The notes beneath the pieces were generated by a model. The model was not told the origin of the DNA and did not search any database. It worked only from the letters and a program-made list of their open reading frames with translations. The position numbers and the translations under genes were made by a program. Source: Thermoplasmata archaeon (GTDB lineage Archaea; Thermoplasmatota; Thermoplasmata; Thermoplasmatales; Thermoplasmataceae). Taken from it: a DNA stretch of 7,386 nucleotides. Below, in pieces: positions 1-6,557 of this stretch (the first letter of the stretch is position 1; each line of letters opens with the position of its first letter). The stretch is from NCBI GenBank assembly GCA_021827885.1, contig JAKAUD010000124.1, positions 1 to 7,386 on the forward strand, written 5' to 3'.

Positions 1-1154
1 GCGGAGATGGCGTTGTTCCTTGCCCTTGTTTTGATTTTGCCATCCTCAATCCTCCATGTGAAGTATTTCCCGTAATACGATGCAATGGATTCTATGGTTT
101 CTCTTACGTTTGGCCTGGCCTGTAATTTTTCAATCGCGGATCTTTTCTCAGATAGTTTCCTGTGGAAATCGGACAGTTCGTCACTTTCCCTCCTGGGATC
201 ATGGTAGAAGTATCCCCTGAGGCCCAGATCGTTCATGGTGAAATTTACTGACTTACAGAATATGGGCTCATCCTGGTACATGATGACACTGTCGGCACGA
301 TCCACGATTCTTGATGCTGAAGAGAACACATTCCTTATCGTTCTGGAAACCAGTGATGCCGCCATTATGTACGAATCGTCCTTCAACAGGATCAGATTCT
401 CATGTGAGAAGAATCCCATGTCAAGGATGATCTCCATCTTCGGAATAAGTTTCCAGATGCCCTCAACAGTCCTCTTGAGCGTGACAACATCTGGAATGCT
501 CCCGCTATATATCTCGAAGAACAGCGGTATGTTTCTCGATCTCTCCAGGACCATGCCCAGGTTTATCTGCTCGAGGTCGGGGTGATCCTTTGCATGCCCG
601 TATTCCAGTATCCCGGCTGACCCGTATGATGGCAGGGATGTTATGTCATACAGCAGAGAATTTCCGGGATTGATCCTTGATATGAGGTCCCTGGAGAACT
701 GCCTGTAGAGATCCGATTTGTCTATCCTGTCAAGAAGATCTGATATCCGCTGCGATTTCAGATCAACATTCATTGTTCGGGAAAGAGAAGTGCCGTCGAA
801 CCATGTGTCAATTGATGAAACCGGCAAAAACCTTACAATCTTTGACACCGCGATTGCAATGATCTCCTTCGATTCCGTTTCAGTGAGGTGCTTCTTCAGC
901 ATCTATTCAATGCCCATGTCCTTTACAATCTTCATAATGGGGATGAACGTGCCATGTATTAGGCTTCTCCTTGGAAGGGCACTCCTGATCTTTCTTATCC
1001 CGCCATTATCCTTTCTGCCAACATACCTGTAGTGGTAGCTTGTATTCCGTATCCTTAGATTGTAGTATGGCACTCTCTCATACACGTATGTTTTCCCTTT
1101 CACAACCTTTTCGACTGTCTGGTTCCTTGATGTAATGGTGGGAACTACCACCAT
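1..1154 (-). pseudogene. IS4/IS1634-like DDE transposase, interrupted by one TAG, cut at left edge
   Basis: This would be the transposase that moves an insertion sequence by cut-and-paste. Reading the minus strand from the ATG at 1154 gives 83 residues containing YVYERVPYYN and YHYRYVG, which resemble the N-terminus of this family. A TAG follows at 905-903. The same frame then stays open for 300 more codons to the window edge. The second part contains YDITSLPSYG (first catalytic Asp, near residue 86 of that part), QINLGMV, YSGSIPDVVTL and ILDMGFFSHENL (second catalytic Asp, near residue 161), a pattern typical of IS4-superfamily DDE enzymes. The catalytic Glu would lie beyond the left edge. 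An ATG directly follows the TAG, so a shorter product could be made, but it would lack the conserved N-terminal domain. A nonsense mutation is the simplest reading; no frameshift is needed. Exact IS family is uncertain. Confidence 0.85.
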
Positions 1155-1156
1155 TA
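1133..1156. repeat. Perfect 9-bp inverted repeat over the transposase start codon
   Basis: TAATGGTGG at 1133-1141 and its exact reverse complement CCACCATTA at 1148-1156 flank a 6-base spacer. The right arm contains the transposase ATG (1154-1152), so the transcript could fold its own start codon into a stem. This could limit transposase translation or bind a regulator. A further copy of TAATGGTGG lies at 1211-1219. Confidence 0.6.
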
Positions 1157-1221
1157 CTAATAAGTGTTGTCTTCATTCATGAGTCAATGATTTGGGGATA
1201 GATCACAACTTAATGGTGGTA
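1146..1221. repeat. 11-bp inverted repeat bracketing the IS/hypothetical-gene junction
   Basis: TAATGGTGGTA occurs on the minus strand at 1156-1146 and on the plus strand at 1211-1221, an exact 11-base match in inverted orientation with 54 bases between. The match ends abruptly on both sides. The pair spans the presumed right end of the insertion sequence and the disputed start of the hypothetical gene. It may be an operator or a relic of insertion; its function is unknown. Confidence 0.5.
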
Positions 1222-1385
1222 AGAATTCGGAAGTTCAGGGATTAACGCCAGCTGAGACCGCACATAGACTTAGGATTAATTCTGTTCAGAGTCTCAGGCA
1301 TGCTATCGAACGGCAGAATAGGGAAAGAGAAGAGAAAGAAAGAATCCTGAAAGCAATTGACAAGGAAAATGAAGCCAAGCAGAAA
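1179..1385 (+). other. Open coding extension upstream of the hypothetical gene, blocked by TGA at codon 4
   Basis: The frame of the downstream gene is open from 1191 to its first ATG at 1386 (65 codons) with no ATG, GTG or TTG. It reads like protein: a segment LTPAETAHRLRINSVQSLRH (codons from 1242) has the spacing of a helix-turn-helix, followed by a Glu/Lys/Arg-rich stretch that continues smoothly into the coiled coil after 1386. In the same frame an ATG at 1179 gives M-S-Q, then TGA at 1188-1190, then F-G-D-R-S-Q. TGA is one base from TGG (Trp). The gene may therefore begin at 1179 and carry a nonsense mutation, or its true 5' end was lost when the insertion sequence arrived. Other genes here end in TGA, so general recoding is unlikely. 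Confidence 0.6.
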
Positions 1386-2339
1386 ATGGAACAGGAAAGG
1401 CTTGAATACGAGGGAAGACAGAAGGATAAAGCCAAGAGGGAAAAGCTGAGGAAAAACATATTAGCCCCAAATACGGGCATATTTCCTTATGCCATAGATC
1501 GCCGGACATTAGAAGCGTTAGAATATGTCATGAAACGGCAATGGGAAAATAGTTTCTTCGTCGATTCTGAGGAACAGGAAATATATGTTCCTGAAAACCT
1601 TGATATCCTTGAGATTAAACTTGAACTGCTAATATCCGGGTTCCTCATTGAAATAAAAAAGAAATCACAAACTTTTGTGAAACCTTTGAAGGTTGGAATA
1701 ATGCACAATGCCCTGATGAGCAAAATCCCTTTTGAAAAACAAAAGGTTAACATATTCACGCCGGCAAAGAATGATGAGGCATACGGAAATATCAAGAAGG
1801 CATTTAAGGTACTGATAACAGCTGGTATCATGAAATTCTTGGGGCTTAGCGATATATCATTTTCAGAACAAATAAACTTGGATTCGGTAAGGAATCAAAT
1901 CAAATCTCTAGGATATTACGGTGAAATAGGATACAAACCTCTTGAAATTCTTGATGCGCTAAATAAGAAAGTTCTAGGAAAGACAGGTGATAGGCTTTAT
2001 ATTGTGAATAGTTTTGAAGATGCTGAGATAACTGAAGAAATATTGGACATATGGAATGATTTTGAGGCCAAAGCAATACTGAATTCACTGGTTAGGGAAT
2101 ATGTTTTAGATAAGGAAATAACTTTAGGCGATACTGTACAACCATTTCTGAATGACGTCCTTGACCTAATGCTAAAGCACCTTGAGTATAGGTATGTAAT
2201 TGTATTTCCCCTGTTTCAAGGCTATGATGATATTCCCGAATTCAACGAGATGAAGTATATGCAATCTTTGCGGTCAATAATATACGACATGATCGTAAAT
2301 TATTTCATTCAATTGCATGAAAATAGAGAAAAATATTAG
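1386..2339 (+). CDS. Hypothetical protein with N-terminal coiled coil
   Basis: I do not recognise this family. From the ATG at 1386 it encodes 317 residues. The first 25 or so are highly charged and heptad-like, the end of a coiled coil whose beginning lies in the open frame upstream. The rest is a soluble mixed alpha/beta protein with hydrophobic helices (near residues 75-90, 135-150 and 255-270), no signal peptide and no evident membrane span. The C-terminus is Tyr-rich and hydrophobic (LEYRYVIVFPLFQGYDDIPE, then an amphipathic helix). No Shine-Dalgarno or clear TATA box precedes 1386, so this ATG may be internal to a longer gene of about 386 codons starting at 1179. If the upstream helix-turn-helix is real, the architecture would be HTH, coiled coil and effector domain, suggesting a DNA-binding protein. 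It is separated from the sugar operon by a convergent junction and need not be related to it. Confidence 0.7.
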   Translation: MEQERLEYEGRQKDKAKREKLRKNILAPNTGIFPYAIDRRTLEALEYVMKRQWENSFFVDSEEQEIYVPENLDILEIKLELLISGFLIEIKKKSQTFVKPLKVGIMHNALMSKIPFEKQKVNIFTPAKNDEAYGNIKKAFKVLITAGIMKFLGLSDISFSEQINLDSVRNQIKSLGYYGEIGYKPLEILDALNKKVLGKTGDRLYIVNSFEDAEITEEILDIWNDFEAKAILNSLVREYVLDKEITLGDTVQPFLNDVLDLMLKHLEYRYVIVFPLFQGYDDIPEFNEMKYMQSLRSIIYDMIVNYFIQLHENREKY

Positions 2340-2358
2340 GAAATATAGAATTGTGTAG

Positions 2359-2383
2359 GGAATAGCAAATATTGCTTTATTCC
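2359..2383. terminator. Hairpin in the convergent intergenic region
   Basis: GGAATAGCAA (2359-2368) can pair with TTGC-TT-TATTCC (2372-2383): a 10-bp stem with a 2-base bulge and a 3-base loop. A weaker outer pairing joins AATTGTGT (2349-2356) to ACACAATT (2402-2409). It lies between the stop codons of two convergent genes, where it could end or protect both transcripts. Archaeal termination relies mainly on T-tracts, so the hairpin may instead act as a 3' end stabiliser. Confidence 0.45.
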
Positions 2384-2405
2384 ATCCCTCTTATCGGAAC
2401 AACAC

Positions 2406-2434
2406 AATTTAAAAGAATATGCGAATATAAAAGT
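2406..2434 (-). terminator. T-rich termination region of the sugar operon
   Basis: Just past the TAG of the dehydrogenase gene, the minus strand reads CTTTTATATTC and then ATTCTTTTAAATT. Such runs of T in the transcript sense are the usual archaeal intrinsic termination signal. The position, within about 35 bases of the stop codon, fits the end of the four-gene operon. Confidence 0.45.
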
Positions 2435-2438
2435 GACT

Positions 2439-3707
2439 CTAATCCATCTTATGTTTTAGGGGGATGTATCTAAAATTATAAACGTTTTTGTTAGTATAAT
2501 CTAACCCAGCAAATTCAGACCACGCAGTTAATATTAAAACGACTTCAGATTTAGAAAGTAACTCATTTACATTTTCAGAATATGCAATACCAAGCTTCGG
2601 ATACGTTTGTGCAAAGTTAGTCATGGCCATTGGGTCATAAACTATAATGTCATGGTATCCCTCATTTTGAAGAATTTTAATGCACTGAAGTGCCGGCGTT
2701 TCTCTGATGTCGTCCGAATTTGGCTTGAAGGCCAATCCCAGAATTCCAATCTTAGTAGACCTATCTTTATGTTCATTAATGAAATCGCTGAGTAAAAAAT
2801 TCATTATTTTTGAATTCATTAACAGGTTGCTTTCAAGCAATTCTGGTCTGAATCCTAGATCAATTGACAATTTGGCGATTGCTTCTGTATCCTTTGGAAG
2901 GCAGTATCCCCCGTAGCCACATCCTGGATAAATATACGAAACTATATTTGCGGGATTCCCTGAGAAACGTTTATCAAGGTGAAGAAGCTTGAATGCCTTT
3001 TCCACATCAATTTCACCGATTTTCTTTGCAACCATACTCATCTCGTTGGAATAACTTATGAGAGTTGAAAGGAGAGTATTAGAAAGATACTTCAAGAATT
3101 CTGCAGTGCGAGGATTAGTAAATATAACATCTTTTTTGAAACCTCTGTAAATTTCCATGATTTTTTTCCTGTCTTCTCTATCGCCATTTATACCTACAAC
3201 TATCCTGTCAGGGTTCATAAAATCTTCCCACGCATGTCCTTCCCTTAAAAATTCCGGGTTCATGCCAACCAATAATTTGTTCTTCAATTTTGGATTCTTC
3301 GCGTAAATGTATTCCTGCATTTTATCTGTAGTTGATGGCGGTACAGTGGATTTTATCAAGATTATCTTTTTACCGTGTTCAATTTCTCTTTTGGATATAG
3401 CATCAAGGACTGATCTAATTTGTGAAAGGTCCGCACCTCCTTGGCTATCCTTTGGAGTTCCCACACAAAGGAAAATTGTATCTGAGCTGTCTATCAACTG
3501 TTCAATGCTCTCGGCAATGAAAAAATTCTTGGAGAGATTTCCAGACAGCACCTCCTTCAAATCTGGTTCGTAAAATGGGATCCTTCCAGATTTGATCAAA
3601 TCAAGCTTAGAATCATTGATATCAAATCCAATTGTTGAAATACCACTTTCCGAAAATCCCAATGCAGTTGTGAGCCCCACGAAGCCAAGGCCTATAACAC
3701 CTATCAT
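2439..3707 (-). CDS. ugd: UDP-glucose 6-dehydrogenase-type nucleotide-sugar dehydrogenase
   Basis: This enzyme would oxidise C6 of a nucleotide-activated glucose twice with NAD+, giving the glucuronate (UDP-Glc to UDP-GlcA in the family), in the cytoplasm. The 422 residues match the family from end to end. GLGFVGL (6-12) is the NAD-binding turn, with Asp29 ending the second strand; FYEPDL lies at 45-50, VGTP at 82-85 and STVPPST at 120-126. NPEFLREG (150-157), Lys206 and Asn210 are in the active site, and PGCGYGGYCLPKD (261-273) carries the catalytic Cys269. GLAFKPNSDDIRETPA (324-339) opens the C-terminal substrate domain. The GGYCLPKD form resembles UDP-glucose dehydrogenases rather than the GGHCIPKD of ManNAc dehydrogenases. 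Its ATG overlaps the upstream stop as ATGA. Sequence alone cannot tell whether the substrate is UDP- or CDP-glucose. Confidence 0.93.
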   Translation of the reverse strand: MIGVIGLGFVGLTTALGFSESGISTIGFDINDSKLDLIKSGRIPFYEPDLKEVLSGNLSKNFFIAESIEQLIDSSDTIFLCVGTPKDSQGGADLSQIRSVLDAISKREIEHGKKIILIKSTVPPSTTDKMQEYIYAKNPKLKNKLLVGMNPEFLREGHAWEDFMNPDRIVVGINGDREDRKKIMEIYRGFKKDVIFTNPRTAEFLKYLSNTLLSTLISYSNEMSMVAKKIGEIDVEKAFKLLHLDKRFSGNPANIVSYIYPGCGYGGYCLPKDTEAIAKLSIDLGFRPELLESNLLMNSKIMNFLLSDFINEHKDRSTKIGILGLAFKPNSDDIRETPALQCIKILQNEGYHDIIVYDPMAMTNFAQTYPKLGIAYSENVNELLSKSEVVLILTAWSEFAGLDYTNKNVYNFRYIPLKHKMD

Positions 3708-4789
3708 TTCAGTGTATCCTCCTTAAGATATTGCAGAAATCTGGAGACTCCATTATTAACTGTAACTTTGGGATTAAATCTCAATTTTTCCCTTGCCTTT
3801 GCAATATCAGGCACTCTTCTCTTGGGATTGTTGACAAGGTAATCTGCATCGGGACTCTTCAAATACCTGACTTCAGTTTCTTGGTTGAATATTTTTCTCC
3901 CTTCTTCCACAAATATTTTGGCCAATAGAGAGATCCTAATTTCCGGTTTGTCCATTCCTATGTTAAAGTAATCGAATTTTCCATAATAAAGTGCTTTAAG
4001 ATAACCTACTATAGCATCGGATATGTATGTGAATGTTCTCGTATCAGAACCATCAGAATATATTTCAATTGCCTTTTTATTAATTATTGAGTTGGCAAAA
4101 TCAGCCGGAGCTCTTGCGTCATTTAATTTTATTCCTGGGCCGTAATTGTTAAATGGTCTGACAGAAACAATCCTCATATCGAACTCCTTGTTGAAGACGT
4201 AACACATGGTTTCTCCGAACCTCTTGGCCTCATCATAACAAGCACGTGGCCCATTGATGGCTACATTACCATAATACTCTTCATTCATCGGCACCTTTGC
4301 CTGATCCGGGTCACCGTATACCTCGCTGCTTGAAAAATTGAGAAATCCCCGCGGATCTCTTTTTGAAAAGTAGTCCAGCATCTTTCTCAGTCCCCAGACA
4401 TTTGCATCAAGAGTAACTAGCGGGTGCTTTCTGTAATATGTTGGGGAAGCTATGGAAGCCATATGTATTATAGAATCATATCTGTCAATGTCAGAAATTG
4501 CACCAATGTCATCCTTTGCCACGTCGAACCCCTTAAGGTGAAAAAAGTCAAATTTTCTTGATAGGATATCGATCCAATCTGGTTTCCCAAGTATGAAGGT
4601 GTCCAGTGCAAGGATATTATTAATTTCGAGATCTGAGGCGTATTCTGATAGAAAATTGAGCAGATAATACCCGATGAATCCACCGGCACCGGTTACAACA
4701 ATATTGGAATCATGAAATTTGCTTCTATCTGCGTCAGATAATTCATTGTATATGTATTCGAAATCCTCCTGCATCACTCTGTTTTCCAT
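3704..4789 (-). CDS. SDR family protein resembling UDP-glucuronate decarboxylase (UDP-xylose synthase)
   Basis: This is an extended short-chain dehydrogenase of 361 residues. After a 29-residue N-terminal extension, TGAGGFIG (33-40) binds NAD. FSSSEVYGD (152-160), GPRACYDEAKR (180-190, catalytic Tyr185 and Lys189), RPFNNYGPG (211-219) and DTRTF (249-253) follow in order. UDP-glucuronate decarboxylases and ArnA use a Ser-Glu pair and an Arg at these places, here Ser155-Glu156 and Arg251; 4,6-dehydratases would have Asp-Glu instead. GPRACYDE is also a UXS-like signature. The expected reaction is oxidation at C4 and loss of C6 as CO2, giving a 4-ketopentose or xylose. The next gene encodes the enzyme that would make its glucuronate substrate. 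The ATG at 4789 is chosen because GGTG sits 6 bases upstream; a TTG at 4801 would add four residues. The N-terminal extension and the ARAPADFA segment differ from classical UXS, so a related activity is possible. Confidence 0.8.
   Translation of the reverse strand: MENRVMQEDFEYIYNELSDADRSKFHDSNIVVTGAGGFIGYYLLNFLSEYASDLEINNILALDTFILGKPDWIDILSRKFDFFHLKGFDVAKDDIGAISDIDRYDSIIHMASIASPTYYRKHPLVTLDANVWGLRKMLDYFSKRDPRGFLNFSSSEVYGDPDQAKVPMNEEYYGNVAINGPRACYDEAKRFGETMCYVFNKEFDMRIVSVRPFNNYGPGIKLNDARAPADFANSIINKKAIEIYSDGSDTRTFTYISDAIVGYLKALYYGKFDYFNIGMDKPEIRISLLAKIFVEEGRKIFNQETEVRYLKSPDADYLVNNPKRRVPDIAKAREKLRFNPKVTVNNGVSRFLQYLKEDTLK
3718..3724 (-). promoter_or_regulatory. Strong ribosome binding site of the dehydrogenase gene
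   Basis: On the minus strand AAGGAGG is followed by 10 bases and then the ATG at 3707. It lies inside the end of the upstream coding region. Together with the ATGA overlap it fixes this start and points to translational coupling with the preceding gene. Confidence 0.7.
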
Positions 4790-4795
4790 GATAAG

Positions 4796-4799
4796 CACC
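4796..4799 (-). promoter_or_regulatory. GGTG ribosome binding site deciding the 4789 start
   Basis: The minus strand reads GGTG, CTTATC, ATG. GGTG is the core of the archaeal Shine-Dalgarno sequence and its 6-base spacing favours the ATG at 4789 over the TTG at 4801, which would overlap the site. Confidence 0.5.
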
Positions 4800-4804
4800 A
4801 ATTC

Positions 4805-5758
4805 TTATTCCCTATAATAATCTAGTTTACCCCTCATCCATATGGAGAAATCCTTTATTCCATCCATAACTTGAAATTTCGGGAACCAATTAAGAAGTTT
4901 TATTGCCTTGGAAATATCAGCATAGATCCTGTCTACCCGATCCTCAGGTTTTGAAACTGAGCTTCCCACAGAAATATGGCTTGATGAATCTATTACTTGC
5001 TTCCCAATATTTGTAAAATCATGTATGGATGTATATATGCCAGTTCCTATGTTGATAATTTCATGTGTTCCTAAATTATCAATGGCTCTAATAGCTTTGG
5101 AAAAAGCAGTTGCAATATCCTTAATGTAAACAAAGTCCCTCTCTAGATAAGGATTATTCAGATGTATGTCCAGGTTGTTTATCAGGTTATACAGAAGATA
5201 GGGAACCAGCCTCCCCTTTGGTTCAAAAGGCCCATATGCCTGAAAGATTCTTAGGGTCATAAGTTTGGTATTTAATATTTTAGAATATAGATCCAGCATG
5301 TTCGATCCAATTGCCTTGGAAATACCATAAGAACTGTTTGGATTTGAAGGCATACTTTCTGCTATGCTTTCCTTTGATCCACTGTATTCAAAAGACGTTC
5401 CACAGTTTATCAACCAGCTAACATGGAATTTATTGCTGACATCAAGAATGTTGAATAGACCGCCAACGTTAGTTTCAAATATTGCATTATTGGATTTCTC
5501 CGTCGGATATGCACCATACTGAGCGCAGTTGATTATTCCATCCGGTCTAATATTTTCAACTGTAGAGCATGTTCTCTCATAGGAAGAAACATCAGAGCTT
5601 ACTAGCCGAATTATGTCTTTTCGGTCTTCTAAACGCCAATTATACCTCTCACTCGTTGTCACGCCATAAATTTCATGATCTTCGTTTGCCAGGTGACTTG
5701 CAACATTTGATCCTATAAAGCCAGTTACTCCCGTGATAAGAATTTTAAGGGATTCCAT
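4805..5758 (-). CDS. NAD(P)-dependent sugar epimerase/reductase, RfbJ-like SDR
   Basis: This 317-residue extended SDR has TGVTGFIG (9-16) for the dinucleotide, INCGTSFEY (117-125), catalytic YGISK (Tyr144, Lys148), LRIFQAYGP (169-177), KGRLVP (181-186) and RDFVYIKD (207-214). The SFEY motif and the RLVP segment recall the 4-keto reductases and epimerases found beside rfbF in surface-polysaccharide clusters, such as CDP-abequose and CDP-paratose synthases. The likely role is stereospecific reduction of a 4-ketosugar nucleotide, or a C4 epimerisation. Its ATG directly abuts the TGA of rfbF, and GGAGAG (5769-5764) lies 5 bases upstream, so it is translated in the same operon. It lacks hallmarks of a CDP-glucose 4,6-dehydratase. 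Exact substrate and product cannot be read from sequence. Confidence 0.82.
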   Translation of the reverse strand: MESLKILITGVTGFIGSNVASHLANEDHEIYGVTTSERYNWRLEDRKDIIRLVSSDVSSYERTCSTVENIRPDGIINCAQYGAYPTEKSNNAIFETNVGGLFNILDVSNKFHVSWLINCGTSFEYSGSKESIAESMPSNPNSSYGISKAIGSNMLDLYSKILNTKLMTLRIFQAYGPFEPKGRLVPYLLYNLINNLDIHLNNPYLERDFVYIKDIATAFSKAIRAIDNLGTHEIINIGTGIYTSIHDFTNIGKQVIDSSSHISVGSSVSKPEDRVDRIYADISKAIKLLNWFPKFQVMDGIKDFSIWMRGKLDYYRE

Positions 5759-6538
5759 TCAATCTCTCCATACTTTCCAAGCGGCATTGTTAGAATTCCA
5801 CAATTCTTCAAGTTTCTTCTTGTCCGTGAGAGTGTCCATTGGCTTCCAGAATCCTCTATGTAGAAACGCCTGCATTTTACCTGTCATGGAAATTCTTTCC
5901 AGTGGGGCAGTTTCAAGAATAGTGTTGTCTCCATCGAGAAAATCAAAAATTTCCTTTGAAGCAACATAGAATCCTGCATTTATCCACTGTCCGTCGCCTA
6001 ACGGTTTTTCTGTAAACCTGGTAATTTTATGTTTGTCATATATCTGTATTGACCCGAATCTACCAGGTGGCTGAACAGCTGTTAACGTAAGTATCGGTGA
6101 ATGTTCCGTATGATATCGTAGCAGCTCCTTAATGTTAATATCTGCTACACCGTCTCCGTAAGTGAACATGAAATTCTCCTCCGAATCCAGATAAGGCTCA
6201 ATTCTCTTTATCCTTCCGCCCGTCATAGTGTTAGGGCCTGTATCAACTACAGTAACTTTCCAGTCCTCTTTTGGGGGTTTAATGATCTTGACTTTTTGTG
6301 TTTCTAAATTGACTTCTATATCTCCATGATTAAGCGCATATTTTGAGAAATACTCTTTTATGATATTCTGCTTGTATCCTGCGCATATAATAAAATCATT
6401 GAACCCATAAAAACTGTATAATTTCATAATGTGCCATATTATGGGTTCTGACCCGATTTCCACCATTGGCTTAGGTCTGATGGAGGTCTCTTCGCTTAAT
6501 CTCGTACCTAAACCTCCAGCAAGTATTGCCACTTTCAT
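5759..6538 (-). CDS. rfbF: Glucose-1-phosphate cytidylyltransferase
   Basis: RfbF joins CTP and alpha-D-glucose-1-phosphate to give CDP-glucose and pyrophosphate, the first step of CDP-deoxysugar pathways. The 259 residues match the family in length (bacterial members are about 257) and in motif order: AGGLGTRLSEET (7-18) for the nucleotide, RPKPMVEIG (21-29, with Lys23), WKVTVVDTG (93-101), the metal-binding YGDGVAD (127-133), EKP (177-179), WINAGF (185-190) and GFWKPMDTL (229-237). Residues 243-257, ending in WKVW, are also characteristic. The ATG at 6538 is chosen over a GTG at 6544 because it lies about 26 bases from a TATA box, which fits a leaderless transcript; the GTG would leave only about 20. 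It is the first gene of the operon. The cytidylyl specificity is a confident family assignment, not tested here. Confidence 0.93.
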   Translation of the reverse strand: MKVAILAGGLGTRLSEETSIRPKPMVEIGSEPIIWHIMKLYSFYGFNDFIICAGYKQNIIKEYFSKYALNHGDIEVNLETQKVKIIKPPKEDWKVTVVDTGPNTMTGGRIKRIEPYLDSEENFMFTYGDGVADINIKELLRYHTEHSPILTLTAVQPPGRFGSIQIYDKHKITRFTEKPLGDGQWINAGFYVASKEIFDFLDGDNTILETAPLERISMTGKMQAFLHRGFWKPMDTLTDKKKLEELWNSNNAAWKVWRD

Positions 6539-6557
6539 TGACACGAGAAGTGTAAAA

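Larger units (their letters stand above)
1..1156 (-). mobile_element. Partial insertion sequence (right end only)
   Basis: The transposase gene shows that an insertion sequence occupies the left part of the window. Its left end lies outside. Its right end cannot be placed exactly: it should fall between the transposase start and the hypothetical reading frame that opens at 1191, but without the other end neither terminal inverted repeats nor a target duplication can be identified. By hand count, sampled 60-base lines inside it are 50 to 60 % G+C, against about 37 % for a sampled line in the neighbouring gene, which suggests a different origin. Confidence 0.6.

Noticed and set aside
903..905. 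TAG read as pyrrolysine
   Set aside because: TAG ends two other genes here (at 2339 and 2439), no pyrrolysine genes are in view, and nonsense mutation of an insertion-sequence gene is far more common.
903..1154. A stand-alone 83-residue gene on the minus strand
   Set aside because: It is the N-terminus of the transposase; the same frame continues past a single TAG.
1188..1190. TGA read as Trp through a variant genetic code
   Set aside because: TGA ends rfbF and the decarboxylase-like gene, and TGG is used for Trp in all clear genes.
1286..2088. Open frames on the minus strand opposite the hypothetical gene
   Set aside because: They are Ser/Leu/Phe-rich shadows of the plus-strand reading frame with no start signals.
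3704..4789. The second SDR as the missing CDP-glucose 4,6-dehydratase
   Set aside because: Dehydratases need an Asp-Glu pair in the TDEVYG-like motif; this protein has Ser-Glu and decarboxylase-like signatures.
6536..6544. GTG at 6544 as the rfbF start
   Set aside because: It is too close to the TATA box for a leaderless start, and family proteins begin near MKxxILAGG, matching the ATG at 6538.
6541..6553. ACAC-GAGAA-GTGT inverted repeat before rfbF as an operator
   Set aside because: Four-base arms arise often by chance; there is no second site.
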